Translations under genes and position numbers: made by a program
Source: Allodiplogaster sudhausi
Taxonomy: Eukaryota > Nematoda > Chromadorea > Rhabditida > Diplogasteridae
DNA: 64,000 nt
Direction of reading: 5' to 3'
Assembly (NCBI GenBank): GCA_945643635.1
Contig: CALZFC010000006.1
Location: forward strand, 11,123,501-11,187,500
In this document: piece by piece, positions 21,243-33,800 of the stretch
Layout of the letters: every line of letters starts with the position of its first letter
Position numbering within the stretch: the first letter of the stretch is position 1
Notes under the pieces: model-generated
Database searches by the model: none
What the model was told of the DNA's origin: nothing
What the model saw: only the letters and a program-made list of their open reading frames with translations

Positions 21243-23332
21243 TCACTTGGGTGGCGTTATATCTGAGGGCAATACCCTGCGACGGTAGAAGACAGACCGA
21301 AAGGCCTGCCCCCCTTTGTGGAACGGCCAGAAGAGAATGTCGGCGACCACTCGTCGATAGGGACGGAAGGAGTACAGGAACAGGAAGTAGTACGCGAAAC
21401 TGCAAACATCTGCTTTATCACTACGCTTTTATCGTTCTTGTATTCGATCTCCTTCTTCTGTGCAACTTTTTAGGCTTGACAGGTCTCCGCATTCGCTTAA
21501 AAAATCGCTTCTGCCTCCATCCGACATTTTCTTAATTGTCTATAGTGAAAGTATTAATTAGATAACAAACGGAGCAAGCGAATAGAGCATCCATGGCGTG
21601 TACGTCGTCAGCTGCAGCAATGGGGTCTGATTGGTCAAAGAAGGCGGCAGAACAAATGAACCTGAGAAAGGGAACACATCTATTGAGCATGTACATACAT
21701 ATGTACATATATGTACATATATGGCATGTCAAGTACTAACCAAAGGTGAATATTACTGTTGGCAAGAAAAGAAAAATAGGAGCAATCATTGTGAGATCGA
21801 ACAGAAGCCGATTTGTATTAATGAAGGCTTCATAAGTCTTTGCGGAAAGAACACTCCGTAGCTAAAATAAGGTAACTTTATGTATATTAATTTTCATAGA
21901 TTGAAAAAGAAATATTCGGTTCATGTAAGAAAACTCAAAAAGTACCCGTTGAGCGTTGCGATTGGTAATGACAAGAAAATAGCCGGCGAATGCAAAATAG
22001 CTTCCAACAAGCAATCCTACAGAAGAATTTGTGTACATCACGAATCAATTTCTTGCTCCTTGTAAAAAAGAGACCATAGGCAGGAATTAGAATAGTCATG
22101 AGATGTGATTCCCGTTCAACTATCAGCATCGAGTACTGAGTTTGGAGAAGGTGGGCCAGGGAACCGTCAGCATACCTCGTCCGCTGTAAGAAAAATTTGA
22201 TAGAGATGTCACGTTTAGTTAATACTGGATTAGCATAACTGAATGAAGTCCAGTTGTTCCTCCGAGAAATTTCTTAGCCGTTCTGTATCAATAACTGCTA
22301 TATGGAATTTTTAAAGGGATTTTATTCGTCTTTAATATAATTTGTTTTGTAATTTCAAAAATATGAAAAGTACAAAGCAACAAAAATAACAAGAATGTTA
22401 CCTGCCACCCTCTTGAGTATAATCCAGTGAAGTTCGCAAATGTTACAAATGTAATTACCATCCGAAATAGCTGTGGCAAATGAAAAAATACCATTCGCCT
22501 AAAATCTGCTTGTGAGACTTCGCGTTTCCTGCATTTTCGTTAACGAGCTGTCCGCAGAGATTGCGATCACATTTGAATTATCTCAGTGAGCTTAGTAAGT
22601 ATTGAGAATATCGCAAGAAGAATTTGAAAGCGAAAACAAATGAAAAACAGCATACTGTAACTTTCTTTAAGCAAGCATAACCAATCTAGAGTTCCTTCAA
22701 CATTGCCTTAAAACCTCATGGTAGATTGCCTCTGAAACCAGCAAATAAATCGACTGCCAGTGCCAAGCCCGCCTGTTATCGAGATGTAATTTGAAAGGGC
22801 GCCTTAAAAATAATTTTGTGATGGCTAAACAGTTGTTAACGTTGAAACATAGAAATCTTCTTACCAATGAATGCTGCTCCAGAGACAAAGGTTATGTTGC
22901 ATACGAATGCCAGAAATATGCTACAGTTTAGAGAGGGCGATGCATTTTTGAAGGCGCCCGTGAACACGAGAGCCTGAAAGATAGCTTTACATGGTTTCTT
23001 GGGCCAAATAATTCTACCTGATTGCTGCACAAAATGATTGGTTGCATGACGACCCATAGAATGGAGTGAATGATGCATCCAATCAAGAGAGTAATGGCTG
23101 GAACTCCTGCCGTGGCTTCGTCTTTCGGGCTGTCCGGAGTACATCTTCGAAAATCAGGAGTATTTCCACTGAAGATGCCAACTTTTACGCACTTTTGAAC
23201 GACGTAGATAAGGAGAAGAGCAATGGACAAGGATGCCACGGAAGTGGGCACTTGGACGTAGAGATTCGCATCCACAAGAGACTGGAAGGACGCCATCGAC
23301 TGCTGCAGCGCTTCTTCATCGACCGTGGCCAT
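21243..23332 (-). CDS. 7TM chemoreceptor-like gene, copy D
   Basis: A 369-residue receptor with ten exons: 23332-23193, 23144-23018, 22973-22865, 22802-22715, 22498-22402, 22183-22075, 22016-21946, 21861-21741, 21661-21571, 21399-21243. It opens MATVDEEALQQSMASF and contains DEATAGVPAITLLIG, FTGAFKNASPSLN, SNYISITGGLGTGSRF, FANFTGLYSRGWQ, FAFAGYFLVITNRNAQR, TNRLLFDLTMIAPIF and FAYYFLFLYSFRPYRR. Exon 6 is 109 nt, one codon longer than in copies B, C and E. Introns 4 and 5 are enlarged (216 and 218 bp). It appears intact. Ligand and expression are unknown. Confidence 0.82.
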
Positions 23333-23802
23333 TTGTTTAAGGCAGCAGCTAGCTACAACGGCTTCTTGTTACAACATGTCTTACATATACATATGTTCAT
23401 CGATATGCAATTTTGAGAGCAGTGGCACCGTTGCATGTGACTAACCCAGGAGCGAAATGACTTCGGCCTTCGCACAATTACTGAACATAATTCGCAATTC
23501 ATTTCTATGTACGCAGAAGAAAATTAGGTTGTACCTTTACATTCGTGAAAGTATCAGCTTCATGTCGCTCGACGAAAGATACTGTTTAACTCTTTCTGAG
23601 CTTTGATATGATATGCATGATATATGTATATACATAGATGCATATGTATGTATGTATGTACATAAATATGCATTTGCGATTACAACAATACACTAAGAAT
23701 ATTTTTACCGAAAAAAAATGCACAATCCAAAAACATAGTATGAATATGTTTGCTTGAATGAGAATGTCAACTTAAACCGTAAAGGGAATTTCTTCAGCAA
23801 AG
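23333..23802. other. Spacer between receptor copies D and E
   Basis: No exons are seen. TATGTATGTATG-type simple sequence lies near 23620-23670 in the upstream region of copy D. Confidence 0.5.
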
Positions 23803-25518
23803 CTATAGAGAGGATTGCTTGTTTGCTTTGGGAAGTTCTACTGATGAAGATGAAGGGAGAATGGTTCGGCGAATACGGACTCCCTTAGCTGCCCTCGCCA
23901 CCTTGCGACACGGCCAGGAGAGAAGATCCACCATTCCTCGACGATACGGACGGAAGGAATACAAAAAGAGGAAGTAGTACGCGAACCTGAAGGAACCGTC
24001 CAGCTCTGTCTAGTACCCCTTGAGTAATAACGAATTTGTATGATATTTATAATTGTTACTTACGGTGTCAACGAATATAGCGCCCATGGCGTGTGGGTGA
24101 GAAGTTCCATCCATGGAGAATGTCTAGTCAGAGACGGAGGCAGAATAAAAGTGGCTGAAAAGCATACGTTAATTGTGCCATAATGCATAGAAAGCTTCTC
24201 ATAAGCTTTGTACCTACAGTAAGCCAATGTCCACAACTAACCGACGAAGAAAATGATAGTAGGCGAGAAGACGAAGATGGGAGCAATGACAGTGAAATCG
24301 AAGAGAAGTCGATTGGTGCTGATGAGAGCATCGTATGTCTTGGCAGAAAGCGAACTCCTCAGCTACAATTGGCTTTCGGGTTACTTTTCAAGAAACAAGA
24401 AATAGTGAAGAAACCTGTTTGGCATGGCGATCTGACACGACAATCAAATAGCCTGCTCCCGTGAAATAGCTCGCGACGAGGAAACCTTTCACATATTTTG
24501 TATTGATCACCTTTCCTCCTGAACACAAATGAACCATAGCCTGGGAAGAGAATGTTCACAATGGTCGACTGCCGCTTCATTATCAGCATCGAGTAGCGCG
24601 TTTGCATGAAGCGTTCAGGCGAGCCTTCAGAATATTCAGGCTAAAGTAGCAGAAAGCTATTTCATAATTAACACGCATTACTAGAACACAACATTTTCAA
24701 TATTCATGAAAGGAACCTGCCAATCACCAGACAGCAAACCAGTGAAGTTAGCCATCATAGCTGTCGTAAAGCACATCAAAATTAGCTGTGACACAACATA
24801 GATTGTCATTCGCCTATTGATTATTATTTTTTCATTGTAATAATTTCCTGATGCTTGCATAGAACCTGAAAACCGATTGACGTTGAAACCAGCGAATAAT
24901 TGCGCTGTTGGTTCCAAGGCCGCTCACAATTGAGATGTAATTAGAAAATGCACCTTAAATTTACGCAGAATGGTAATACTGAAGCTCTTACATAAGTGAA
25001 CCATACATTAGCAAATCAATATATTGTTACCTAATAGTGCAGTTAGAGCGATGAAGCTAAGGTTGCATCCGAAGATAATAAACAATATGTAGCTTATCCA
25101 TGGTGTCAGTTTGTTGAAGAATCCCGTGAACAAAATTCCCTTGAACAGCCGGAATTTGCAAGCGTGTTTCACATGATCTCACAGAGTGATTAGCCTACCT
25201 GATTACTGCACAAAATAACTGGCTGTACGCTTCCCCAGAGAAAAGAATGTAAGATGCATCCAAATAAAAGTACTATGGCAACAGCCCCCGCAGACGCTTC
25301 ATCCCGTGGATTGTCGGGTGCACATCTTAATCACCCACATCCTAGGCCAATGACGTTAGATATAGAGGCATATGTGCATACTTTTGTACGACGACCATAA
25401 GTAGAACTGCAGTACATATGGATATAATGGCAATGGCCACTTGGACGTAAAAATTAGCTTGTATGAAGGGTTTAAACAAGGTAATGGATAGCTTCAGCGC
25501 GTCCTCTTCGGAAATCAT
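23803..25518 (-). CDS. 7TM chemoreceptor-like gene, copy E
   Basis: A 376-residue receptor with ten exons: 25518-25382, 25325-25199, 25139-25031, 24953-24866, 24813-24717, 24640-24535, 24485-24415, 24362-24242, 24154-24064, 23986-23803. Blocks: MISEEDALKLSITLF, DEASAGAVAIVLLFG, FTGFFNKLTPWISY, NYISIVSGLGT, MANFTGLLSGDWQ, RYSMLIMKRQSTIVN, TNRLLFDFTVIAPIF and FAYYFLFLYSFRPYRR. Phases agree at every junction. The cytoplasmic tail is Ser-rich and the longest in the array. It appears intact. Confidence 0.82.
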
Positions 25519-25937
25519 CACGATTGAAGTATAAACTGAAATGATGCAACCATTTTTCTTGAAATCGGCAGGAAGCAATCGACTGAATCAGATTAGTGAA
25601 AATACAACTTGCACCTTACGACTTTCGAAAAGAGACAATTTAGACAATTGATAAGTCAGCCTAGAGTCAGGGTACACATATAGGAATATATAATTCTCTC
25701 TTTAAATTTTAATGCAGATTAGTCGCTGGCCATACAATTTCCCGCTCACATGTACAAATAAGTAATGCGCCTGATTGGATCCGCGCTTACCGCATGCTAG
25801 CACAAGAGACTGATAGCCATTTCACACTGTCAACCAGTGAAATGCATTTGCTTAGATAGTCATGACTACGGACACTACGTAGTTAATGCAATATTGAGTA
25901 TGATGACATTCGCCAATTATTTATTAAGGCACTTCTC
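25519..25937. other. Spacer between receptor copies E and F
   Basis: No gene is recognised. The 5' region of copy E lies here. No repeats or motifs stand out. Confidence 0.5.
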
Positions 25938-27638
25938 TCAAGAGTCATTCGATATGTTTTGGAGTTGCGTCATTGGAGCAACCCCACGACGACTTTTGGC
26001 TGATCGGAATGAACTGATAAGCGAGCAGAATGGACTCAGCCAGAGGTCTGCGAATGCCCGTCGATAGGGGCGGAAGACGAAGAGAATGAAGAAGTAGTAG
26101 GCAAACCTAAGGTGTTCTACATTCATTCAAAAACTCAAGTCCATTCACTAGGCGGCTGAATGGTTCTTATTCTACTTCCCCAGACGTAGTATTTCTAGCC
26201 CAGCAGAACTCTTTGCTTACGGGCTGAAGGTGTAGAGTAGGATAAAAGAAGAGCTGACGACCCTGCAGAGATGCATCTCTCGCATCACCTCAGTCGGTAG
26301 CAAAAATGTCCCTCAAAAACAAAGAGCATTTGTTAACAACCGATTAATAATTTAAATCGATAAACTATGTATGTTCGTACAGATGATGAAGATAATAGTT
26401 GGAATCACGATGAAAATCGGCGCAACAAAGGCGAAGGAAAACAAAAGACGATTTGTGTTGCGGAGAAGCTCGAATGTGGCTTGGGTTAATGAAGGGCGCA
26501 TCTAAAGATGACCGTCAGATATCTTTAAAAAGGTTATTAGTAATTATCATTTGAAACTTTTATTCCCCTCGAAACCTTTTGATCTCAGTGATTGGGATAT
26601 TGAAGAAAAACTCAGACAAAAATTAAATATTCACAAGTTCTGTTTGCTTTTCTGTTGCTCTTTTCATGCAAATGGTTGCCAGAAGTAAGATCGCCAGATT
26701 TGTGCCGTAAGCGAAGATCAGAATCACAGAGGTATTGCTATCTTCATTCACACGCATCATTCCATACTCCTCCTTTAGCAATGTCTCATTCATTCCTCCA
26801 ACAAACTTCTGAAGCATAAACAATTAGGATAAACAATCGTTCAGAAACTTTTTACCTCTAATGGTGATTTAGTATTGAATAGGCCTGTGATAAACGCAAC
26901 GTTAAAGATGGCATATGTGAAAGAGACCGTATGGATGGCACTAATTATAGTAGATCGCCTTAAAGAAGAACTCTATGCCGCATTACTGCTAACAACATGC
27001 AATTATCCCAACCAGCGTCTGGAGAGCTCCCGGAAGCGTCTCAATATCAGGTTTTTCAAAGATAAACCATCCGTAATCGACAGGTAATTGACGAAGACGC
27101 CTGAATCGTCATTTAGTAAGAAAGGAAGAAATACATCAAGAAGATTGTATTTCTAACCGATGTATGCAGCCGTCGTAACAAAAATTGTATTCCCAGCGAA
27201 GATGATAAATATTAGGTGATTGATAATCGGCGAAACTCGACGAAATATTCCAGTGAAGAGTACCGCCTAATATTTAATTAAACGGAAACTGTTTTGCACG
27301 ATTTTTTCTCATTTACTATCAAATGCATACCTTAAGAGCGCAAGGAATGAAAGGTTGGCTGCTGCTCCACAGAACCGAGTGAAGGATACAACTTATCAAA
27401 AGCGTAATTGTCGATGACCCACTTGAAATCTTCTGGTGGGGGCTTTCTCGTGCATTTCTTTAGAAGAGGGGGCAAATAATTATAATTAGTTAACAGTGAC
27501 TTCTCACCTTCGCACGATTACGAGAAGTGAAATCGCGGTTGCGACTGAGATGACTAGAACGCTTAGTTGTAATGGAAAGTTGTAGAAGCTCAAGGCTTCA
27601 TAGCCAGGAAGAAGACTGGCCATGTCACTGGAAGCCAT
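25938..27638 (-). CDS. 7TM chemoreceptor-like gene, divergent copy F
   Basis: A 370-residue member with nine exons: 27638-27508, 27457-27331, 27266-27158, 27100-27013, 26958-26856, 26808-26635, 26501-26381, 26311-26221, 26106-25938. Exons 6 and 7 of the other copies are fused into one 174-nt exon (NEDSNTSVILIFAYGTNLA lies in TM5), the same length as in copy H at 42 kb. DEASAGVP is degenerate (HQKISSGSSTITLLIS), but FTGIFRRVSP, NYLSITDGLS, TNRLLFSFAFVAPIF and FAYYFFILFVFRPYRR are kept. The frame stays open 66 codons upstream to 27836, but homology starts at MASSDMASLL, so that Met was chosen. It appears functional. Confidence 0.75.
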
Positions 27639-28040
27639 TGTGAGTTGCCACAGTGTGAGATGCTTGCGATGGATCTCACGTTCTGCAGGATTTAAGAGAT
27701 ATTTATAGAAATCATTTGCTTCATAGTAAGAACGCATGTCCATGCATAAGTTGATAGGTGCTTCGTCGCTGTTATCTAGTAGTGGAGAACTGGCATTCAT
27801 AGAATTCACAAGCCCTGGCACTACAAAACAGTGCAAGACAAAATTGACTACAAGAGGTTAGAATGAGCTCATCGTGACAGCCATCGAACCGATAACAGGC
27901 TGCTGCCTTGCGCAGCCGAGCACTGTACTGCGAGATGTAACTTTGTTTCAAATAATAATGCAATGATCTCCATATGCGCAGCCAGTCAGCGATAATGTTT
28001 CCGAAATCCAATTTGGCGCAACGTTTGCGTGTGGTTTCCA
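27639..28040. other. Spacer upstream of copy F
   Basis: The frame of copy F remains open to 27836, but no homology supports extra coding sequence. The remainder holds no recognised feature until the LINE remnant. Confidence 0.4.
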
Positions 28041-28217
28041 CGTGTACCTAAGCGGAAGCGAGGTAGGCCGGCTACGAAATGGCGGAACGACTTTACCAAG
28101 ATCCTTGGTGCCAACTTCCTCCATCATGCATCAAATCCCCAAGAATGGCGAAGACTCATGGCGCTCCACGTAATCCATTAACCCGTTGAAATAAAGTGTT
28201 GATTGATTGATTGATTT
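28041..28217 (+). mobile_element. 3' end of a non-LTR retrotransposon
   Basis: A 46-codon terminal frame (28041-28181) reads VPKRKRGRPATKWRNDF and, after an LGANFLHHASN block, PQEWRRLM, then stops. The GRP-x4-W-x2-D...W-R pattern is the usual C-terminus of reverse transcriptase polyproteins in RTE/CR1-type LINEs. An AATAAAG and a (TTGA)n tail at about 28199-28217 follow, as expected for a 5'-truncated LINE insertion. No upstream RT domain is present. Confidence 0.75.
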
Positions 28218-28990
28218 GCGTGTGATTTAATACATAATTGTGCTTTGCTTGTGCACTTTAGTAAAATTTTGTATTTATCGGAGAGTTCATGAATTTTATT
28301 CTTATAAATTTTAATTTTTGAATTTATTATTCGTACAGCACATCGTTAGACATATTTACAGACATTGAAAGAGTTATTGATGAAGGAATAAAAAACATTT
28401 GGAAATTATTTTCTATAAATAGAAGGTCATTTTCAACATGAAGAGTCCATTTAGATTTTGAGGGGGCTTGAGAGCAGGAAAGACAACTGGTCATATTCAC
28501 AAAGTCTTTAATGGTTGCCATCGTGTCCAGTTAAATGCTTTCGTTAGTAGGATATCGTTGGAAAATCCTGAATGGAATTGTATGGATCGTTTTACTTTCG
28601 AGCCAGTAACAGCCATTTCGTTGCGGTTCTCTAACAGAGGCCAACTATCGACGGGCTCTGACTCAACTGGGTTGCTTCGAAATCTAATTCATCGCAGAAT
28701 CAACACATGCGACATTTTTTGGCTTATTCTACTCAATTACACGTTCTCTATCGACAATATCAGATCATATGGAATAGAACTATTTATTCTGTGAATAATG
28801 TGAAGGTGGGCTTTTATCATAATTCATAAAGTTCATACATGCATTTATATAGATAAATATATGTAATGATGTTGTGCATGCTCATTTATTCCAATGTTTG
28901 CATATGTACATACATAGAAATAAATTTTTCTTCTTCTTCCAATCAATTGTTCTGGAAGACATTTTAACATTTTGAATGGGCACAAGTACT
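28218..28990. other. AT-rich spacer
   Basis: Open frames occur on both strands (for example 28327-28521 minus, 28468-28794 plus), but none shows a domain or splice partners. Nothing further is recognised. Confidence 0.4.
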
Positions 28991-29018
28991 GCTTGAGTAC
29001 ATTTCGGTACTCTTAATG

Positions 29019-29298
29019 CCCGTGATAGAGAATTGAAAGGAAAAGAACGAATGGGCGACGATAGGGGCGGAAGACGTAAAGCAGCAGAAGGTAGAATGTG
29101 CACCTTGAATAAAGATATTGATTATTGTTTCCTTGCATCCAATAATCGTGAACGAAAAGCAACGATGCGTACGGGCCAATGCTCTAGAGTTGACAAGAAC
29201 CGCGAACGGCGGTACAGAGCGACAATTTTGGTGGTGGATCATTCGGTTTTGTTAAGGCGAATTGTCTTAGAAGATAATCGAAGTTGTTTGCTATAGAG
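29019..29298 (-). pseudogene. 7TM receptor remnant, copy G (last exons only)
   Basis: On the minus strand an exon starting near 29105 after CAAG encodes FYLLLLYVFRPYRRPF and then stops at about 29019-29021, matching the final exon of the receptor array. Upstream, a degraded piece of the preceding exon ends without a GT donor. No earlier exons exist: the sequence runs directly into the palindromic element at 29299. This is a truncated pseudogene. Confidence 0.65.
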
Positions 29299-30677
29299 AA
29301 AATCAAATCTAAATCAAATTAGATAATAATGAACGAAGCATAAAAAAGGGCATTCATGGATACGGAGAGAGTGACGATACACATTAGCAATGGCAAGTTG
29401 AACTCGCAAATGCCAAGATAGCTTGCTAGACTAGACGGTAGGTCAGCGATGCGTTCGCTGGCATTCATTGCTCAGAAGCACTTCTTGGAGTATGTTAGTA
29501 ACAAAACTCTGACAAGTGGTTGATAAAACAGAGTGGGTGTGAAAAAAAAGTAAAGGTTACCTTCTGCATAATAGAAAGGCCAAGAATTTGATGCAGTAAT
29601 TTCATACTGACGCTAATTAACGCACGTCTGACAACTCTAGAAGATCAAACATGTATAAACATATTTAAAGTCCATGCCGACCACGTTTAACATACAAAGC
29701 TGACAAATAATTTACGAAAACCCAACGTGATATGTAAAACAAAGTGAAAGAAAATTGATGAAAGCTGGAGATATGTATGTAGATTCCAGCGATCAAGATT
29801 ATGTATCTGTGTGTGTCGAATAAATATCGTCTACCTTGGCATGTAAAAACTCTTCTCTCCTTTCCAGCACGGTGCAGAACGTCGTGTGCGTTTGCCCTTC
29901 TCTCTTCGTTCGCCTCCTGGAACTCCTCCATCGATGCGTTTTTTTTTTATTTTTCCGCGGTTTACGTTGACTACTTGAAAGATTTTGATCACTTATATAC
30001 TTAGCTAGCAATTTATGACATTGATTGGTCTCTCATACGCTGGCTTCCTTCTTTCTCACCGGTAGATCTCATCGCGTTTGCATTGACAACCGTTTCTTCT
30101 GCACCGTGCTGGAAAGGAGAGAAGAGTCTTTACATGCCAAGGTAGACGATATTTATTCGACACACACAGATACATAATCTTGATCCCTGGAATCTACATA
30201 CATATCTCCAGCTTTCATCAATTTTCTTTCACTTTGTTTTACATATCACGTTGGGTTTTCGTAAATTATTTGTCAGCTTTGTATGTTAAACGTGGTCGGC
30301 ATGGACTTTAAAAATGTTTATACATGTTTGATCTTCTAGAGTTGTCAGACGTGCGTTAATTAGCGTCAGTATGAAATTACTGCATCAAATTCTTGGCCTT
30401 TCTATTATGCAGAAGGTAACCTTTACTTTTTTTTCACACCCACTCTGTTTTATCAACCACTTGTCAGAGTTTTGTTACTAACATACTCCAAGAAGTGCTT
30501 CTGAGCAATGAATGCCAGCGAACGCATCGCTGATCTACCGTCTAGTCTAGCAAGCTATCTTGGCATTTGCGAGTTCAACTTGCCATTGCTAATGTGTATC
30601 GTCACTCTCTCCGCATCCATGAATGCCCTTTTTTATGCTTCGTTCATTATTATCTAATTTGATTTAGATTTGATTTT
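29299..30677. mobile_element. Palindromic foldback element 2
   Basis: Two arms of about 581 bp each (29299-29879 and 30097-30677) are near-perfect inverted copies around a ~217 bp spacer. The outer ends read AAAATCAAATCTAAATCAAA and its complement. There is no transposase and no obvious target duplication. The element lies between the truncated receptor copy G and a reverse transcriptase fragment. The very low arm divergence implies recent origin or gene conversion between arms. Confidence 0.85.
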
Positions 30678-30688
30678 TTTTTTAACCT

Positions 30689-30862
30689 GTGATAACTTCT
30701 GAAGTCCCTCAGCGGAGTGTGTGTGGTCTGCTTATGTTTCTTCTCCATATCAATGATCTCCCAGATTGCCTACCAATTTGTTCTTATTGTACGCTTTACG
30801 CTGATGATTCTAAACTTTATACTGTTGCAGACAAAGGCATCGCCCCGTCTGATATGTTCTTT
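30689..30862 (+). pseudogene. Reverse transcriptase fragment of a LINE
   Basis: The frame reads SEVPQRSVCGLLMFLLHIND and a few residues later YADDSKLY, which match the SGVPQGSVLGPLLFLLYIND and YADD catalytic blocks of jockey/CR1-type reverse transcriptases. Several consensus residues are changed (for example QG to QR), and the domain is cut off on both sides. It is an inactive fragment. Confidence 0.85.
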
Positions 30863-33800
30863 ATGTCATGTCCAATATCTAATTCAATCAATATAAAGTT
30901 AGAAAGCATAGATAATGTATGAGAATAAATAAAAAAATAGGATCTTTAATTTACAGCAATCATTGCTTGGAAATATCTTTGAAACGTCGTTACCGATGTT
31001 TCGATACTGTATAATGAATTTCTTAGCAAATAAATAACAATTTTATTAGAGTACTTCCATATCCATTCCTCCCCTCCCAATTTGGCAGCCTTCGTTGCTT
31101 GCCTTTCAATGTCTGAATACGGTCTCTTCTCTCTCCCATTTATATTTATGTTCGTATACGAATCGTCATTAATACAATGAATGCCAGATAAACACACATA
31201 TAGTACATGAGGACTTTTAAGACCTCCAATATTCATGCCATTTTCCTAATCGGAACTGCATTTCAGGCAGGAAATAAATCCACTTTTCAGAATGAGCGAG
31301 AGAACTCAGAATATGGTAGCTTTTCGATGGCTCGCTAGATGCTGTTTTCTAAAGCACAAAAATTAATGGTACCAAGGATATCCATCGAATCATATCAATG
31401 CTGTTGTCGTAGTAATTGCTTGTTTTTTGTCTCTAAATAAAACGTTGACAAAAATGTCTCTCTGCCTGACATCGAACTATTCTGTACTTATCCTGGACGA
31501 GGCCCTTCACAGACCATGGACTGATGAATATGTGTGCAAGGGCCACCGAGATGCACCTTTGCACTGGGAGTTTGACGAAAAGAATCTAAATATAAAGAGT
31601 GACTGTTGATTTGCGAAGTGATCACGGGTGACTATTTCTTTGATACTCACGAATGAACAGACTTCTGTGACCATGTGGTAATTAGCATCAAGCTCATAGT
31701 GGAATGTCAAAAGAATATGCCTCTTTTGTAGTCAAGACTGTCCAGCTGAAAGCAAATTAGCGCAAAATGTAGAGTCCATTAAGATCTTGCTCTTTCCAGA
31801 TGTTAGTGTCTATGTGCACAAAAAAAATTAAAAATGCATGGAAAGTGCATTTATGGTGTTCTGAGTAAGATAAAAAAAATAGCCAACACATTTACGTAAC
31901 CTTTTTCACTTTGGTAAAACGGAGTATTTAAGTTCTCACCATTCTCTTAATCTCCACGACTCTACGAACCTGGTTGATGTCTTTTAAATTCGCATTTTCA
32001 CGGCCTTATCTCCAGTTTATCATTCCGACTGAATAAATACTCTAATGTTGAGAGAATAAGTTCATTAAAAATGTGAAAAAAAAATTTTTTGAGAAAAATG
32101 TTTCAATTTGTAGCAGAGCATAATTGGGATGTCATGGTTTTCTGTTCGTAGGCACAAAGTACATTCACAACATTTTATCCTAAATTTTTGCCGAACTTTC
32201 CGTTGGACGATTCTCCTGCACCGACGATCCGCCAATTGATTCAGATGTCTGAGACTTGATTTCAGGTCGCAGATAGGCGGATACTTCAGTACATTTCAAC
32301 CTACGGATGTATTTTCTTTTCAATCCACCTTTACATTCAAATGTAAATGACTATAATATAGTCGGAGCCTCCCCCTCGCGCTTTCCATGGGATTAGCTTC
32401 GTCTCTTCCTCCTAAACCTGTGCGCTCTCCCACTCTCCTCTCGTTGTCTGCGTCTCCTTCCCACGTTCACTCTCAGATCCCCTCTCCGTTCTCTGCCGCT
32501 CGCATCAGTGTCCTTCTGAGAGACAGATGCATATGCTTCTATGTGTAGTTTCAAACCCCCGTCGCAAACACGCCTTGTGACATCCTGGTTTTCTTGAACT
32601 CTTCTTGTTGATACCGTTTGCTCTTGGCCAATTTTGCTCAATTCAATTATCTTTCTTTCTTTTTCCACTAACTCTCCTCTCTCTCGTTCACTCTCTTTCG
32701 TCGTCGATTCATTTAAGGTCCCCATTCCCCCGTCTGAATTGCTAAAGTCGACAAAATGATTAAATGTATGCAGTGATCTTCTCAACCAGTATTGCCGTCG
32801 CACTGATAAGCGGTCGTGAATCGTGAACTTCTGAACACGATGATAACGGGTTGACCTTTACTCACATCCCAGTGCTGAGTCCAATTCCATTCTCATCTCT
32901 CAAGAGGGTCGCTCATTTGATCTCCGTTGTCTTTCCCTTTCATTCTCACTCTTTAGTATCAATTTGAACTGTATTTTTTCATGGAATCGAAATGAGGAAT
33001 CATTGCACGCTTCTTGCTGATGTCTAGACTAGGGCACAAATTTCCCGCTCTGCTCACTTCCTTCTTCTGCTTGGGAACTGCAGTCTCCTCAGTGAGTCGC
33101 AGCTGAAATGGTCTGGTTGAGCCGGCGGAGAGGGAAGAGAAGAGAAGAGAGCAAAAGAGGAAGAGGGAAGGACAGGCCAATTCAGCCACGCGTTCCCATT
33201 TCACTTCTCTGCTTCTCTCCCATCGAACATCGAGCGAGATCGCTTCACTTCAATGATAAAACGGTCTAGCCGTTCATCCTCTTTCCCTCGCTTTCCCCAT
33301 TATCTTTTATGTCGTCTGCTTCCGTAACAATCTCTGTCTTTTGTGACTTCTCTCACTCTTTCTGTCCTCTCTCATTCTCGAATACAACCTCATTTCTAGT
33401 TCCCATCTCTATTTCTCTAACACTTTCTCTTTTCGAGTTCTCTCTCTCTCTTTCTCTGCTTCTTAGAATCGGTTGTTCTTTGTACTTTCTTGCTTCCCCG
33501 TGATAAAGTTGTTTGGGAGTGCTAGCGTTGAAACTTGCTATGATCTCGCTTTCGCTGCTGTTTCATTCTCTCTATGCTTTATACACATTGACTTCATGTT
33601 TACCTGTCCATGTGAACTTTCTGAGTTTTGCTCATGCTTTCCCTTCACTTTCCTATTTCTCTCTCTTATTTCTCTCCACTGTCTTTCTCTTTCTTCTCCC
33701 ACTCTCTCTCTCCTTTCTTTCACTCCTTATCTCTATCCTCTCTCTCTCACTTGTTATCTCTCGATATCTCCATGTTCACATGTCACGCGCAAGCTACAAG

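Noticed and set aside
27639..27836. 66-codon upstream extension of receptor copy F
   Set aside because: The frame is open, but no other family member has such an N-terminus, and homology begins at the Met at 27638.
32393..32803. 136-residue minus-strand frame rich in Arg and Glu
   Set aside because: Charged low-complexity translation without homology, splice partners or start signal.
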